Positions 39,891 through 47,787 of a DNA stretch of 64,000 bases are shown in pieces. Numbering within the stretch: the stretch's first letter is position 1; the number at the start of each line of letters is the position of its first letter. This stretch comes from [Actinomadura] parvosata subsp. kistnae (lineage in GTDB: Bacteria; Actinomycetota; Actinomycetes; Streptosporangiales; Streptosporangiaceae): NCBI RefSeq assembly GCF_900323885.1, contig NZ_OOHJ01000018.1:930001-994000 (forward strand), read 5' to 3'. The notes below the pieces were generated by a model, which ran no database searches, was not told the DNA's origin, and saw only the letters and a program-made list of their open reading frames with translations. The position numbers were made by a program, and so were the translations under genes.

Positions 39891-41098
39891 GCGCTCCCCC
39901 ACGACTCGACCTTGCGCACCTCGGACTCCGTCATCAGCCCCACGTTCGCCTCGACGAACGCCGCCGCCTCCGCCCGCCACCGCTCCGGGATCTCCTCCAG
40001 GGCCGGCGGGTAGCAGTGGTCCAGCCAGCTCGTCGACTCCTCCGAGACGTCGAAGTAGTCGAGCGCCGGGGCGAACAACGTGTTCTCGATGCCCGGCACG
40101 CGCGCCAGCCCGTACTGGATCATCTCCTGACCCCCGTACGGCGGCTTCTGCAGGTACTTGCGGGCCACGGAGCGGTCGGCGGTGATCGGCGTGTCCAGCG
40201 GGCGGCGCTCCACGGCGGCCTGGATCAGCTCCTTGTACAGGCACTTGCCGCAGTTGCGGCACGGGCCGTCCGTGCCGCGCAGGCACCAGCGGACCTGCTC
40301 CTTGAGCGGCGAGCTCAGCGCCAGGCGCATGGTGACCGCCTCGCTCACGCCGCCCACGGGCAGCACGATGTGCACGCCCGCCGCTGCGAACAGCCGGCCC
40401 CACCGGCCGTGCGGCGCCCACATCGGGTTGTCGGGGGTGAACCGCCACAGGTAACGCCCGCCGCCCAGCCAGCGGGAGCCCATCTCGTACCCGAAGCCCA
40501 GGCCGCCCAGGTCGAGCCGGTCGGCCAGCAGCAGCGCGCCGGCGGCCACCGCGTGGTGCTCCGGGTAGCCGGGGCGCGGCTCGGCCAGCGTGTACTCCAG
40601 GTCGGAGGTGACCACGCTCAGCTCGCGGCCGGTCTTCGCGGCCAGCTTGGCCAGGACGTCCGAGCGGTAGTGCGGCCAACGGTTCGGGACGCGCGGGTGC
40701 GCCACCCGGCGGAAGTGCACGAACGGCGCCTCAGAGAAGATCGTGGCCGCCGCCACCGAGTCCGCGCCGCCGCTGTAGGAGATCGCCAGTCTCGTGCCCG
40801 GCCGGCGCGGCTCCGCGCCCACCGGGCCCGCCTCGACGCCCCAGCCGTCGTGCAGCGCCTGCGCCAGCTCCGCCGACACGGCCCGGTCGAACGTGATCCG
40901 CCGCCTCGTCCACGGCGCCACGATCGTCCAGGCGGCCACGGCGAACAGGTCGGGGTGCGCGTCGTCCGGGACACCGCCGATTGAGCACGAGTTGATGGCC
41001 AGCTTGATCGGGTACTCGTCGGAGGCCCGGCCGGTGATCTCGTCCTCCGCGTCCAGGCGGAAGGTCAGGTGCCCGCCGGCGCTCCAGGTCACGCGCAC
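39887..41098 (-). CDS. PP-loop ATP pyrophosphatase-like protein with QueC-type zinc motif
   Basis: 403 residues. N-type PP-loop SYSGGADS (107-114) after an ~100-residue N-terminal domain of unknown fold. Four cysteines at 272, 280, 283 and 286 (spacing x7-x2-x2) resemble the zinc site of QueC. PP-loop enzymes adenylate a carbonyl or carboxylate before amination, thiolation or ligation. GTG 41098 has AGGAG five bases upstream; GTG 41092 is an alternative with a GTGA overlap. No queuosine genes are near, so the substrate must be different. Confidence 0.75.
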   Translation of the reverse strand: MRVTWSAGGHLTFRLDAEDEITGRASDEYPIKLAINSCSIGGVPDDAHPDLFAVAAWTIVAPWTRRRITFDRAVSAELAQALHDGWGVEAGPVGAEPRRPGTRLAISYSGGADSVAAATIFSEAPFVHFRRVAHPRVPNRWPHYRSDVLAKLAAKTGRELSVVTSDLEYTLAEPRPGYPEHHAVAAGALLLADRLDLGGLGFGYEMGSRWLGGGRYLWRFTPDNPMWAPHGRWGRLFAAAGVHIVLPVGGVSEAVTMRLALSSPLKEQVRWCLRGTDGPCRNCGKCLYKELIQAAVERRPLDTPITADRSVARKYLQKPPYGGQEMIQYGLARVPGIENTLFAPALDYFDVSEESTSWLDHCYPPALEEIPERWRAEAAAFVEANVGLMTESEVRKVESWGSA

Positions 41099-41460
41099 GG
41101 CTGCTCCTCGGACCTGCCCGGCTCGTCGAGCTTCGCGCGGAGCTCGTCGATGGCCTGCCAGACCAGCACCTCGTTCTGCAGCACGCCGTCCAGGGCCTTG
41201 GCCGTCTCCTGCGCGAGCCGGTGGGCATCGTCCGCCTTCGCCTTCAGCGCCGGATCCGGCTTGGGCGCCGCCGCCGCCGGGCGGGCGTTACGCAGCCGCT
41301 CGACCTCGCTCTGCAAGGTCGCCATCTCCCGCCTCAAGGTCTGGACCTCCCAGAGCGCGTCCCGGATGTCCTGACGATGGTCGGCGATGGAGATGTACCG
41401 GGAGTCGAACCAGGTGCGCACGGCCCTTCTGAGCCGGGCAGGGACGGGGACGCGCATCAT
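41089..41460 (-). CDS. Small coiled-coil protein, first gene of the PP-loop/M55/oxidase operon
   Basis: 123 residues. A basic N-terminus (RVPVPARLRRAVRTWFDSRYISIADH) precedes a heptad-rich region (IRDALWEVQTLRREMATLQSEVERL). An Ala/Pro/Lys linker and a second helical part (AHRLAQETAKALDGVLQNEVLVWQAIDELRAKLDE) follow. No family recognised. TATGGT lies eight bases before the ATG (leaderless). Its end overlaps the PP-loop gene start, so expression is coupled. Confidence 0.7.
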   Translation of the reverse strand: MMRVPVPARLRRAVRTWFDSRYISIADHRQDIRDALWEVQTLRREMATLQSEVERLRNARPAAAAPKPDPALKAKADDAHRLAQETAKALDGVLQNEVLVWQAIDELRAKLDEPGRSEEQPCA

Positions 41461-41468
41461 GAAACGCC

Positions 41469-41474
41469 ACCATA
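41469..41474 (-). promoter_or_regulatory. Leaderless promoter of the four-gene operon
   Basis: Minus-strand TATGGT with eight bases to the ATG at 41460, matching TANNNT and leaderless spacing. The only promoter candidate seen for the operon 41460-37496. Confidence 0.6.
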
Positions 41475-41615
41475 GTGGCAAACCCCCATCGGAACGGACG
41501 ACCCTGACCGAATGCGTTGACTTCTCGTTGCACCGGGCACTCCAGACCGATTCGTTAGGCCCGATTCGCCCAATGCGCGGGCACGCCGCGTACATGGCTG
41601 CTAACGTTCCGCGAC

Positions 41616-42443
41616 ATGCCCTCCTCCGTGCATGAGGCGTTGAACGCCTTGTTTCGGAACCGGCCCTCCCTCGCCGTCGACCTGCTCTGCGACGTGTTCG
41701 ACATCGATCTGCCCTCCGACACCCTCGTCGAGGTGGCCCCGCACGGCCCCGCCACCCTGGCGCCGGCCACCTGGCGCCAGGCCGCGCACGGCGTCATCGT
41801 GGAGCTGCAGCACACCGTGTCCGAGGAGGACCGGCAGAGCTGGGCGCGCCGCAGCGCCGCCCTCTGGCTGCTGCTCAGGCGCCCCGTGCTCGTGCTCGTC
41901 CTCGCCCCCGACGCCGGCATCTGCGACTGGGCGGCCCAGCCCGTCGTCACCAGCCTGCCCGGGTACGTCCTGCACCCGCTCGTCATCGGCCCCGACCAGG
42001 TGCCCCCCATCTCCGACCCCGCGCAGGCCGCCGAATGCCTGGAACTCGCCGTCCTGTCCGTCCTGTCCCACGGGGACGACGAGGCCGTCGTCGGCACGTT
42101 CCTGGACGCGCTGGCCAAAGCGGAGGAAAGCCACGGGGCCCGCTACTACGAGTACGCCTACCGCCTGGCGTCCACCGACGTCCGGCGCGTCCTGGAGGAG
42201 ACCATGGCGTCCACCACGTGGCCGGTCTACAGCCCGTTCGCCCGCGAGCACTACACCAGGGGCCGCTTCGCCGGCCTCTCGGAAGGCAAGGCCCGGGCCG
42301 TCCTGGCGGTGCTGCGGGCGCGCGGCGTCACCATCACGGACGACGCGCTGACGGCCATCACGTCATGCGCCGACCAGGAACAACTGGACGAGTGGGCCCA
42401 CCGCGCCGCCACCGCCCTCACCATCGACGAACTCTTCGTCTAA
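41616..42443 (+). CDS. Rpn-like PD-(D/E)XK nuclease/putative transposase-related protein
   Basis: 275 residues. The N-terminus MPSSVHEALNALFRNRPSLAVDLL and the strand GVIVELQHTVSEEDRQSWARRSAALWLLLRRPVLVLVLAPD recall the multi-copy actinobacterial family related to Rpn recombination-promoting nucleases. VELQ would supply the E-x-Q of the nuclease core and an earlier Asp the metal ligand. The C-terminal part is helical. TAACGT eight bases before the ATG suggests leaderless transcription. The fold assignment is inference. Confidence 0.5.
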   Translation: MPSSVHEALNALFRNRPSLAVDLLCDVFDIDLPSDTLVEVAPHGPATLAPATWRQAAHGVIVELQHTVSEEDRQSWARRSAALWLLLRRPVLVLVLAPDAGICDWAAQPVVTSLPGYVLHPLVIGPDQVPPISDPAQAAECLELAVLSVLSHGDDEAVVGTFLDALAKAEESHGARYYEYAYRLASTDVRRVLEETMASTTWPVYSPFAREHYTRGRFAGLSEGKARAVLAVLRARGVTITDDALTAITSCADQEQLDEWAHRAATALTIDELFV

Positions 42444-42588
42444 CCACCTCGCCCTCCGCCTCTGGCACGGCAGCGCCACCGCATCGGCCCTTGGGCGTCG
42501 GAGTGCGGCGGGCCGCCGTACTCCTCCTCCCTCAAAGGACAGCACCGGAGTACGGCGGGTGAGGGGCGTGGCGGCGGCGCGCCCAGGG

Positions 42589-43362
42589 CTATCGGCCGGT
42601 GAACTTGGGCTTGGACTTCTCCGCGAACGCCCGCAACCCGATCTTGGCGTCCTCCGTGGCGAACAACCCGGAGAACTGCAGCCGCTCGATCTCCAGCCCA
42701 GTGTCCAGGTCCGTCTCCAGCCCCCGGTCCACGGCCTGCTTGGCGGCCCGCAACGCCACCCCTGGCCCGCCCACGAAGGTGGCCGCCCATTCGAGGGCGG
42801 CGGTGTAGACCTGCTCGTCGGGCACCACCCGATCCACCAGCCCGATGGCCAGCGCCTCGGCGGCGGCCACGTGCCGTCCGGTGTAGATGAGGTCCTTGGC
42901 CCGGGCCGGCCCGACGAGGCGGGGCAGCCGCTGGGTGCCGCCGGCGCCGGGGATGATGCCGAGCTGGATCTCCGGCTGCCCCAGCTTGGCCGACTCTCCG
43001 GCGACCCTGAAGTCGGCGCAGAGCGCGAGCTCGCAGCCGCCGCCGAGGGCGTAGCCGGTGACCGCGGCGATGACCGGCTTGCCGATCTTCGCGACGGCGG
43101 TGAAGCAGGCTTGGAGGGTGCCGGAGTGAGCGGCCATGTCGGCGTACGACATGTCGGCCATCTCCTTGATGTCCACGCCGGCGGCGAACACCCGCGGCCC
43201 GCCGTACAGGATGACCGCCTGCACCTGCGGGTCGGCGTCCACGAGCCCGGCCGCCTCGGCCAGCTCCCGCTGGGCCTGGCCGTTGAGGGCGTTCATCTTC
43301 GGACGGTCGAGACGGATCGTGGCGATCTGGTCGGCCACCTCGACGCTCACAAACTCACCCAT
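42589..43362 (-). CDS. Enoyl-CoA hydratase/isomerase (crotonase) family protein
   Basis: 257 residues. Both catalytic glutamates of true hydratases are present: Glu111 (GGGCELAL) and Glu131 (GQPEIQLG). The oxyanion-hole glycines (FAAGVDIKE and YALGGGC) and the C-terminal KFTGR are typical. Probably acts in fatty-acid beta-oxidation. Minus-strand TAGGTT (43375-43370) is seven bases before the ATG, so the message is leaderless. No other beta-oxidation gene is adjacent. Confidence 0.93.
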   Translation of the reverse strand: MGEFVSVEVADQIATIRLDRPKMNALNGQAQRELAEAAGLVDADPQVQAVILYGGPRVFAAGVDIKEMADMSYADMAAHSGTLQACFTAVAKIGKPVIAAVTGYALGGGCELALCADFRVAGESAKLGQPEIQLGIIPGAGGTQRLPRLVGPARAKDLIYTGRHVAAAEALAIGLVDRVVPDEQVYTAALEWAATFVGGPGVALRAAKQAVDRGLETDLDTGLEIERLQFSGLFATEDAKIGLRAFAEKSKPKFTGR

Positions 43363-43383
43363 GTGATCGAACCTAACAGGTGC

Positions 43384-44058
43384 TCACCGGCCCGCCGCCG
43401 CGGATCTGACCGCGTCCGCCGACTTCTTGCTGCGCGAGACCCGCACCAGAGCGGCCGACAGGCGGGCCAGCTCCGCGCCGGAGTGCGCCAGCTCCGCGAG
43501 CGGGCCGGCCTGGCGGGGCAGCCCGAGCTTGGCGGCGCCGTCCAGCACCCTACGGTCGAGGTGCGGCGCGACCTGCGGCCAGACGGCCTGCACCTCGCGC
43601 AGGAAGATGTCGGCCCCCGTCGGCCCGATGCCGGGGAACTCCATCAGCAGGTCCGCGATCCGCCGCTCGTCGCCCCCCGCCTCGTCGCGCAGGCGGCGCA
43701 GGTCGCCCTTCCAGCGGTCCATCGCCAGGGCGGCGCCGTCGCCGAGCATCGTGGCGGTGCGCTCGTCGTAGCGGCGGTAGTGGCCGCGGCCCAGCGCGTC
43801 CACCCGGTCCTGCCAACTCGCCTCACGCATGCCCTTCGGCGTGCCGTACCCCGCCGCGAACAGCTCCTTCGCCGCCGCCACCGCCACCTCCGCCGAGATG
43901 CGCGCGCTGAGCAGGGTGGCCAGGACCAGCAGCTGGTAGAGCGGTTTCGGCTGGTCGGCCAGCTTGATGCCGGCCTCCGCCGCATACGTACGTCCGTAGC
44001 GGTCGAGCAGCACATCCAGCACGGCCGCGTCCTCTTCGCCTGCACCGTTCTTGGCCAT
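43384..44058 (-). CDS. HhH-GPD DNA glycosylase-like protein without the lyase lysine
   Basis: 224 residues, short for endonuclease III-like enzymes. The helix-hairpin-helix is FPGIGPTGADIFLREV and the catalytic aspartate candidate is in APHLDRRVLDGA. The lysine that endonuclease III carries in this hairpin is replaced by Thr, and the C-terminal four-cysteine iron-sulfur loop is absent. It could be a monofunctional glycosylase or a non-catalytic DNA-binding relative. Start ATG at 44058 has only a weak ribosome site. Confidence 0.75.
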   Translation of the reverse strand: MAKNGAGEEDAAVLDVLLDRYGRTYAAEAGIKLADQPKPLYQLLVLATLLSARISAEVAVAAAKELFAAGYGTPKGMREASWQDRVDALGRGHYRRYDERTATMLGDGAALAMDRWKGDLRRLRDEAGGDERRIADLLMEFPGIGPTGADIFLREVQAVWPQVAPHLDRRVLDGAAKLGLPRQAGPLAELAHSGAELARLSAALVRVSRSKKSADAVRSAAAGR

Positions 44059-44159
44059 GCCGCTGCGCCTACCCGCAGCTCGGCCGGGCATGCCGGGGCG
44101 GTGTTTGGGCTCGTGGACGAGGGGGAGGCGAAGGTCTCACGCTAGTGAAGGAGCAGGTC

Positions 44160-44444
44160 GTGCTGACATTGACCGACAACGCCGTGGAGGCCATCCGTGA
44201 CCTCATGGTCGGGGAGGACGTACCCGCCGACGCGGGCCTGCGCATCTCCCCCAAGCCCGACGAGGCGGGCACGCTGGAGGTCGCGCTCGCGAGCACGCCG
44301 CAGGCCGGTGACCAGGTGGTGGAGAAGGAGGATGTACGCGTGTTCGTGGCTGAGGAGGCGGTGCCGATCCTCGACGACAAGTCCCTGGACGCCCAGCCCG
44401 GCACCCCGGGCCACCCGACGTTCCGCCTCGACCGCGTGACGTGA
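44160..44444 (+). CDS. HesB/IscA-like protein lacking cysteines
   Basis: 94 residues from GTG 44160, which has AAGGAG six bases upstream; an in-frame GTG at 44145 would add five. LTLTDNAVEAIRDLM and the beta-rich middle match the HesB/IscA fold. There is not a single cysteine, so the three ligands used by A-type Fe-S carriers are missing. Such actinobacterial versions are therefore unlikely to carry clusters. Role unknown. Confidence 0.75.
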   Translation: MLTLTDNAVEAIRDLMVGEDVPADAGLRISPKPDEAGTLEVALASTPQAGDQVVEKEDVRVFVAEEAVPILDDKSLDAQPGTPGHPTFRLDRVT

Positions 44445-44587
44445 ACCCGGACAACCCGCCCTACCTGGACACCCAGCCGGGCACACGCCAGGATGCCGGA
44501 CGCTCGGCCACGACCGCCGAACCTGAACGCGGACAACCCGCCCCACCTGGGCACACCGGACACCGGACGCTCGGCCTCGACTGCCGC
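44388..44587. repeat. Diverged tandem copies of the hesB-like gene 3' end
   Basis: Copy 1 (44388-44467) begins in the last ~18 codons of the gene. Copy 2 (44468 to ~44548) repeats GAC-CCCAGCC-GGCAC...GGACAACCCGCCC-ACCTG past the stop. A partial third runs to about 44587 and keeps CCGGACGCTCGGCC. Copies are clearly related but diverged. Confidence 0.65.
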
Positions 44588-44713
44588 ACCGGGAGCCCCC
44601 GCATGCGATCACAAGCGCCGGCCTCGGCGATCGGCCCTGAGGCCGAACGCCGTCCTTGAGCACGGTCTCGGCCGCTGCCAGCCTGGGGCTATGCACCTCC
44701 GAGGGTGGGCCGT

Positions 44714-44811
<98 letters not shown>

Positions 44812-44977
44812 CGAGCAGCATCGGACCTCGGACCTCGGCCGTCGGCTCCGGCGGGGTGAGCACCATCGGGCCTGGGCCATCTTGCTCCGGTCGAGTGAGC
44901 ACCATCGGACCTGAGTCGAGAACTGCGGCCTGCACCCTTGGCTGCGGCTTTGGGCAGGCAGCCTGGGATCGGGCGGG

Positions 44978-45664
44978 TCAGCCCTGGTCGGAGTCGTTCT
45001 CGGGTGGGCGGGTGTCGCCGAGGCCGAACAGGCCCACCAGCGTGCCGTCCACCTGGGCGACCACCACATGGTCGACCTTCGCCCGGTCCATGCGCTCGAC
45101 CAGCGGGCCGACCTCCTCGCTCGGGCGTACGGTGGTGGCGCCGACCCGCATGACGCTCTCGGCCGTGCCGTCGAGGTCGGCGCCCTTGAGCTCGCGGGAG
45201 CCGATGACGCCCTGGACGACGTCGTCCCCGTCCACCACGACGGCCATCCCGGCCGGGTCGGCGATGACGCGCTCGGTCAGCGTGTCCAGAGCATCGTCGA
45301 GGGAGGCGGTCACCGGGTCTCTGCGCAGGTTTCTCGACACCAGGGCGGCATGGCCGTCGTACGGCAGGTCCGCGGACAGCCAGTCCATCTTGCCCACCCC
45401 GTAGTCGTACACCTCGCCGAAGCCCAGCCGTTCGAGCCGGTGCGCCGCCCGCGGGCTCAGGTCGCAGAGCCAGTCGTGGCAGTACACGATGACCGGCCGC
45501 CCCCGCTCCAACGGCAGCGCGCCGTCGAGGCGGCCCAGCGGCAGGTTGACGGCTCCGGGGAGGTGGGCCCACTCGTACTCGCGCTCCGGCAGCACCTCGA
45601 CGAGCTGCGCCTGCCGGGTGGCCAGCAGGTCGTGCACGGCCCCGCGGTCGATGATGTGCGTCAT
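44978..45664 (-). CDS. Rhodanese-CBS fusion protein
   Basis: 228 residues. The N-terminal rhodanese (1-~100) has the active loop VIVYCHDWLCDLSPR (Cys ~62), long as in sulfurtransferases, plus WAHLPGAVNLPLG. The C-terminal half (~110-215) holds two CBS motifs (DPVTASLDDALDTLTERVIADPAGMAVVVDG and PSEEVGPLVERMDRAKVDHVVVAQVDG), which usually bind adenosyl ligands. The combination suggests nucleotide-gated sulfur transfer or a simple sensor. Cytosolic. Confidence 0.9.
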   Translation of the reverse strand: MTHIIDRGAVHDLLATRQAQLVEVLPEREYEWAHLPGAVNLPLGRLDGALPLERGRPVIVYCHDWLCDLSPRAAHRLERLGFGEVYDYGVGKMDWLSADLPYDGHAALVSRNLRRDPVTASLDDALDTLTERVIADPAGMAVVVDGDDVVQGVIGSRELKGADLDGTAESVMRVGATTVRPSEEVGPLVERMDRAKVDHVVVAQVDGTLVGLFGLGDTRPPENDSDQG

Positions 45665-45780
45665 GACCTGCCCGTACCCAGACGCAGGTCAGGAGCTGCC
45701 CTGCCCAGGCTCAGGTCATGGCCTCCCCGTACCTGCACGAAGGACCGGATCCATGCCCGCGGCGGCGACCGTCGGATCGG

Positions 45781-45911
45781 GCCGAGACGGGCACAGGCGT
45801 CGGGTCAGGCCGAGACGGGCACAGGCGGCGCATCGGGCCATCACCGGCGCGCCGCCCGCTCAGGCCGGGATGGGCTGAGGCGTCGAGGTCAAGCCGGGAT
45901 GGGCACAGGCG
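45781..45911. repeat. Four imperfect 19-bp repeats upstream of the rhodanese-CBS gene
   Basis: GCCGAGACGGGCACAGGCG at 45781-45799 and 45809-45827 (identical), with degenerate copies at 45864-45882 and 45893-45911. The gap 45665-45944 shows nothing else. Confidence 0.75.
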
Positions 45912-45944
45912 GCATATCCGACCCTCTCCGGCACACCGCCCCGC

Positions 45945-46394
45945 TCAGGCTCGATCGATCGTCTGCAGGTGGGCGGTCGCGGTCGCCACGGCGACCGGCT
46001 CGCCGTCGGGGCCGAGCAGCTCGCCGGACATGAAGCACACCTGACGCCCCCGCCGCACCACCCTGCCCCGCCCCACTAACCGGCCGGGACGCGCCGGGCG
46101 GAGAAACTGCACGTGCAGGTCGAGCGTCGGCGCGAACTGCCCGGGCGGCAGCGTCGCGACCAGCGCCGGCCCCAGCGTGTCGTCGAGCATCGCCGCCAGG
46201 AACCCGCCCTGGATCACGCCCACCGGGTTCGTGAAGCTCTCGTCGGCCTTGAACGCCACCTCGATCGTCCCCTGACCTGGATCGACGTGCAGCAGCTCCC
46301 AGCCGAGCGTGGCGGCGGCGGGAGGCGGCGGCAGCCGGCCCGCCAGCACGTCCCAGAACGGGCCCTCGCGCGTCGGTGTTTCCATGCGGGCCAT
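45945..46394 (-). CDS. PaaI-family hotdog thioesterase
   Basis: 149 residues from ATG 46394; the ATG at 46385 is possible. Hotdog core: FTNPVGVIQGGFLAAMLDDTLGPAL with the catalytic Asp in the expected helix, then TLDLHVQFLRPARPGRLVGRGRVVRRGRQV. Related enzymes cleave aryl- or acyl-CoA thioesters. No phenylacetate genes are nearby, so the substrate is open. Confidence 0.88.
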   Translation of the reverse strand: MARMETPTREGPFWDVLAGRLPPPPAAATLGWELLHVDPGQGTIEVAFKADESFTNPVGVIQGGFLAAMLDDTLGPALVATLPPGQFAPTLDLHVQFLRPARPGRLVGRGRVVRRGRQVCFMSGELLGPDGEPVAVATATAHLQTIDRA

Positions 46395-46526
46395 TGAACT
46401 CGACGGCACCGACAGTTCCCGGACATCCGCCCTGACCTGCGGGAAGCCGCCTTCGCACACCCCGGGTTAGGCTGCTGTGAGCAAGCCGATGTCCGAGCAT
46501 CCGAGCAGAGGAAGGCGGCTGACCGC

Positions 46527-47006
46527 ATGAGCGCGCCGGGCCATCTGACCGCGCAGACCGGAGCAGACCAGGAGGCCGCACTGGCCGACCAGGCGAATCG
46601 CATGATCGCGCTGGCGGAGGAGGCCCAGTCGGAAGAGACCTGGGCTTTCGACGCACTCAGCCGGTTCGTGACGGGGTGCGCCGGGCAGGGGCTGGATCCG
46701 CTCGCGGCGGTCGAGGGCGCGGGAGTGTCCCGCTCGGCTCGTGAACGTCTGCTGGGGGTGCTCGAAGAGGTCGTGCGGGCTGGGCACGACGAAGGTGCGC
46801 TGCGTCCGGACGTCGGCGTGGGCGACGTGGTAGGCATCGTCGGGCTCGTCGTCCGCGGCCTGCCCACGGTGCCCGCGGGGGTGGGCGAGGAACTGCGGGA
46901 GCGGGCCGCCCGCCTGGTCCTCTCCGGCCTACGCACCCACCCCGCCCCTGCCCCGCCGGGGATGGCGCTGACGGGGGAGGAACTGGTGCGGCGCATCTCC
47001 GGTTAG
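46527..47006 (+). CDS. TetR C-terminal-like domain protein without DNA-binding region
   Basis: 159 residues. The sequence ETWAFDALSRFVTGCAGQGLDPL ... EGALRPDVGVGDVVGIVGLVVRGLP ... ARLVLSGLRTHPA looks like the ligand-binding half of a TetR regulator. No helix-turn-helix precedes it in this or another frame: only about 60 bp of free sequence lie upstream of a normal-looking ATG. Either a truncated gene or a stand-alone sensor/dimerisation module. Confidence 0.6.
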   Translation: MSAPGHLTAQTGADQEAALADQANRMIALAEEAQSEETWAFDALSRFVTGCAGQGLDPLAAVEGAGVSRSARERLLGVLEEVVRAGHDEGALRPDVGVGDVVGIVGLVVRGLPTVPAGVGEELRERAARLVLSGLRTHPAPAPPGMALTGEELVRRISG

Positions 47007-47517
47007 GGACGGGCATCCTTTCGGGTACGGGCTGGGGCGCCCATCTTGCGTAGGGCACCGGCGCGTCTCGGGGTACGGGCTCGGGCGCCATCTCGGGTAC
47101 GGGCACGGGTGCCGTCTCTCGCTGGGTACGGGCGCCGTTTCTCGTACAAGCTCGGGCGCCGACCGCGTTGCGCCGAGCCGCACCCCACAGCGACCCACCG
47201 ACCCGGCGCCGGGACACGCACGTGCCGCCACCGCCGCGCCATGCTGGCGCCGCCGTGCGCAGGCACCCGGCTGCCGGGGCCAGGGGCGCGTAGGCGATGC
47301 GTGCCAGCGTCGTGAGCTTGGGCGCCGACCGCGTTGCGCCGGACCGCGCCGCACGACGACCCGCCGACCCGGCGCCGGGACACGCACGTGGCGCCACTGC
47401 CGTGCCGCCACCAGCGTGCTGGCGCCGCCGTGCCGCCACCGCCACGCGCCCCGCCAGGGCCCCGTCGGTGCCTCCGGCAGTGCGGCTCGCCGGTGGGGTT
47501 GGCGGGGCAGGGCGGGG
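47007..47517. repeat. Gene-free region with degenerate GGTACGGGC repeats and a ~105-bp duplication
   Basis: 47024-47160 holds about six degenerate ~25-bp units (GGGTACGGGC-CGGGCGCC-TCTC). A longer imperfect direct repeat follows: 47154-47258 against 47320-47433, both starting GGGCGCCGACCGCGTTGCGCC. I see no convincing coding sequence here; the open frames encode only Ala/Arg/Pro-rich sequence. Confidence 0.75.
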
Positions 47518-47787
47518 TCAGGTGGGTGGGAGGCCGGTGGGGAGGCCGTGGCGGATTGCTTGGACGATTTTCTGGTGGAGACAGGGGCCGGAGGTCGTGG
47601 GTGGAGGCATAGGGCTGCCCTGTAGCTCGTACCACTCGTCCGCGTTCAGGTACTGGATCCGTATCGAGACCTGGTCGCCGGCCACGACGGTGCGGACTGT
47701 CAGTTCGCCGGTGATGATGCCGACGTCCTCGGTCATCACTCCGCCGGGGCCGGCGAGGACGGTGGTCTCGTAGGTTTCGGGGGTCAC
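47518..47787 (-). CDS. Small protein of unknown function following the HNH nuclease
   Basis: 89 residues beginning at a GTG directly after the nuclease stop (TAA-GTG, no gap). The middle (GIITGELTVRTVVAGDQVSIRIQYLNADEWYELQGSP) looks beta-rich; the C-terminus is Pro-rich. No signal peptide. The coupling suggests a partner of the nuclease, perhaps inhibitory, but there is no sequence proof. Confidence 0.5.
   Translation of the reverse strand: MTPETYETTVLAGPGGVMTEDVGIITGELTVRTVVAGDQVSIRIQYLNADEWYELQGSPMPPPTTSGPCLHQKIVQAIRHGLPTGLPPT

Noticed and set aside
39887-41098. QueC (7-cyano-7-deazaguanine synthase)
   Set aside because: The zinc motif is similar, but the protein is about 170 residues longer with an extra N-terminal domain, and no queD, queE or folE-type genes are nearby.
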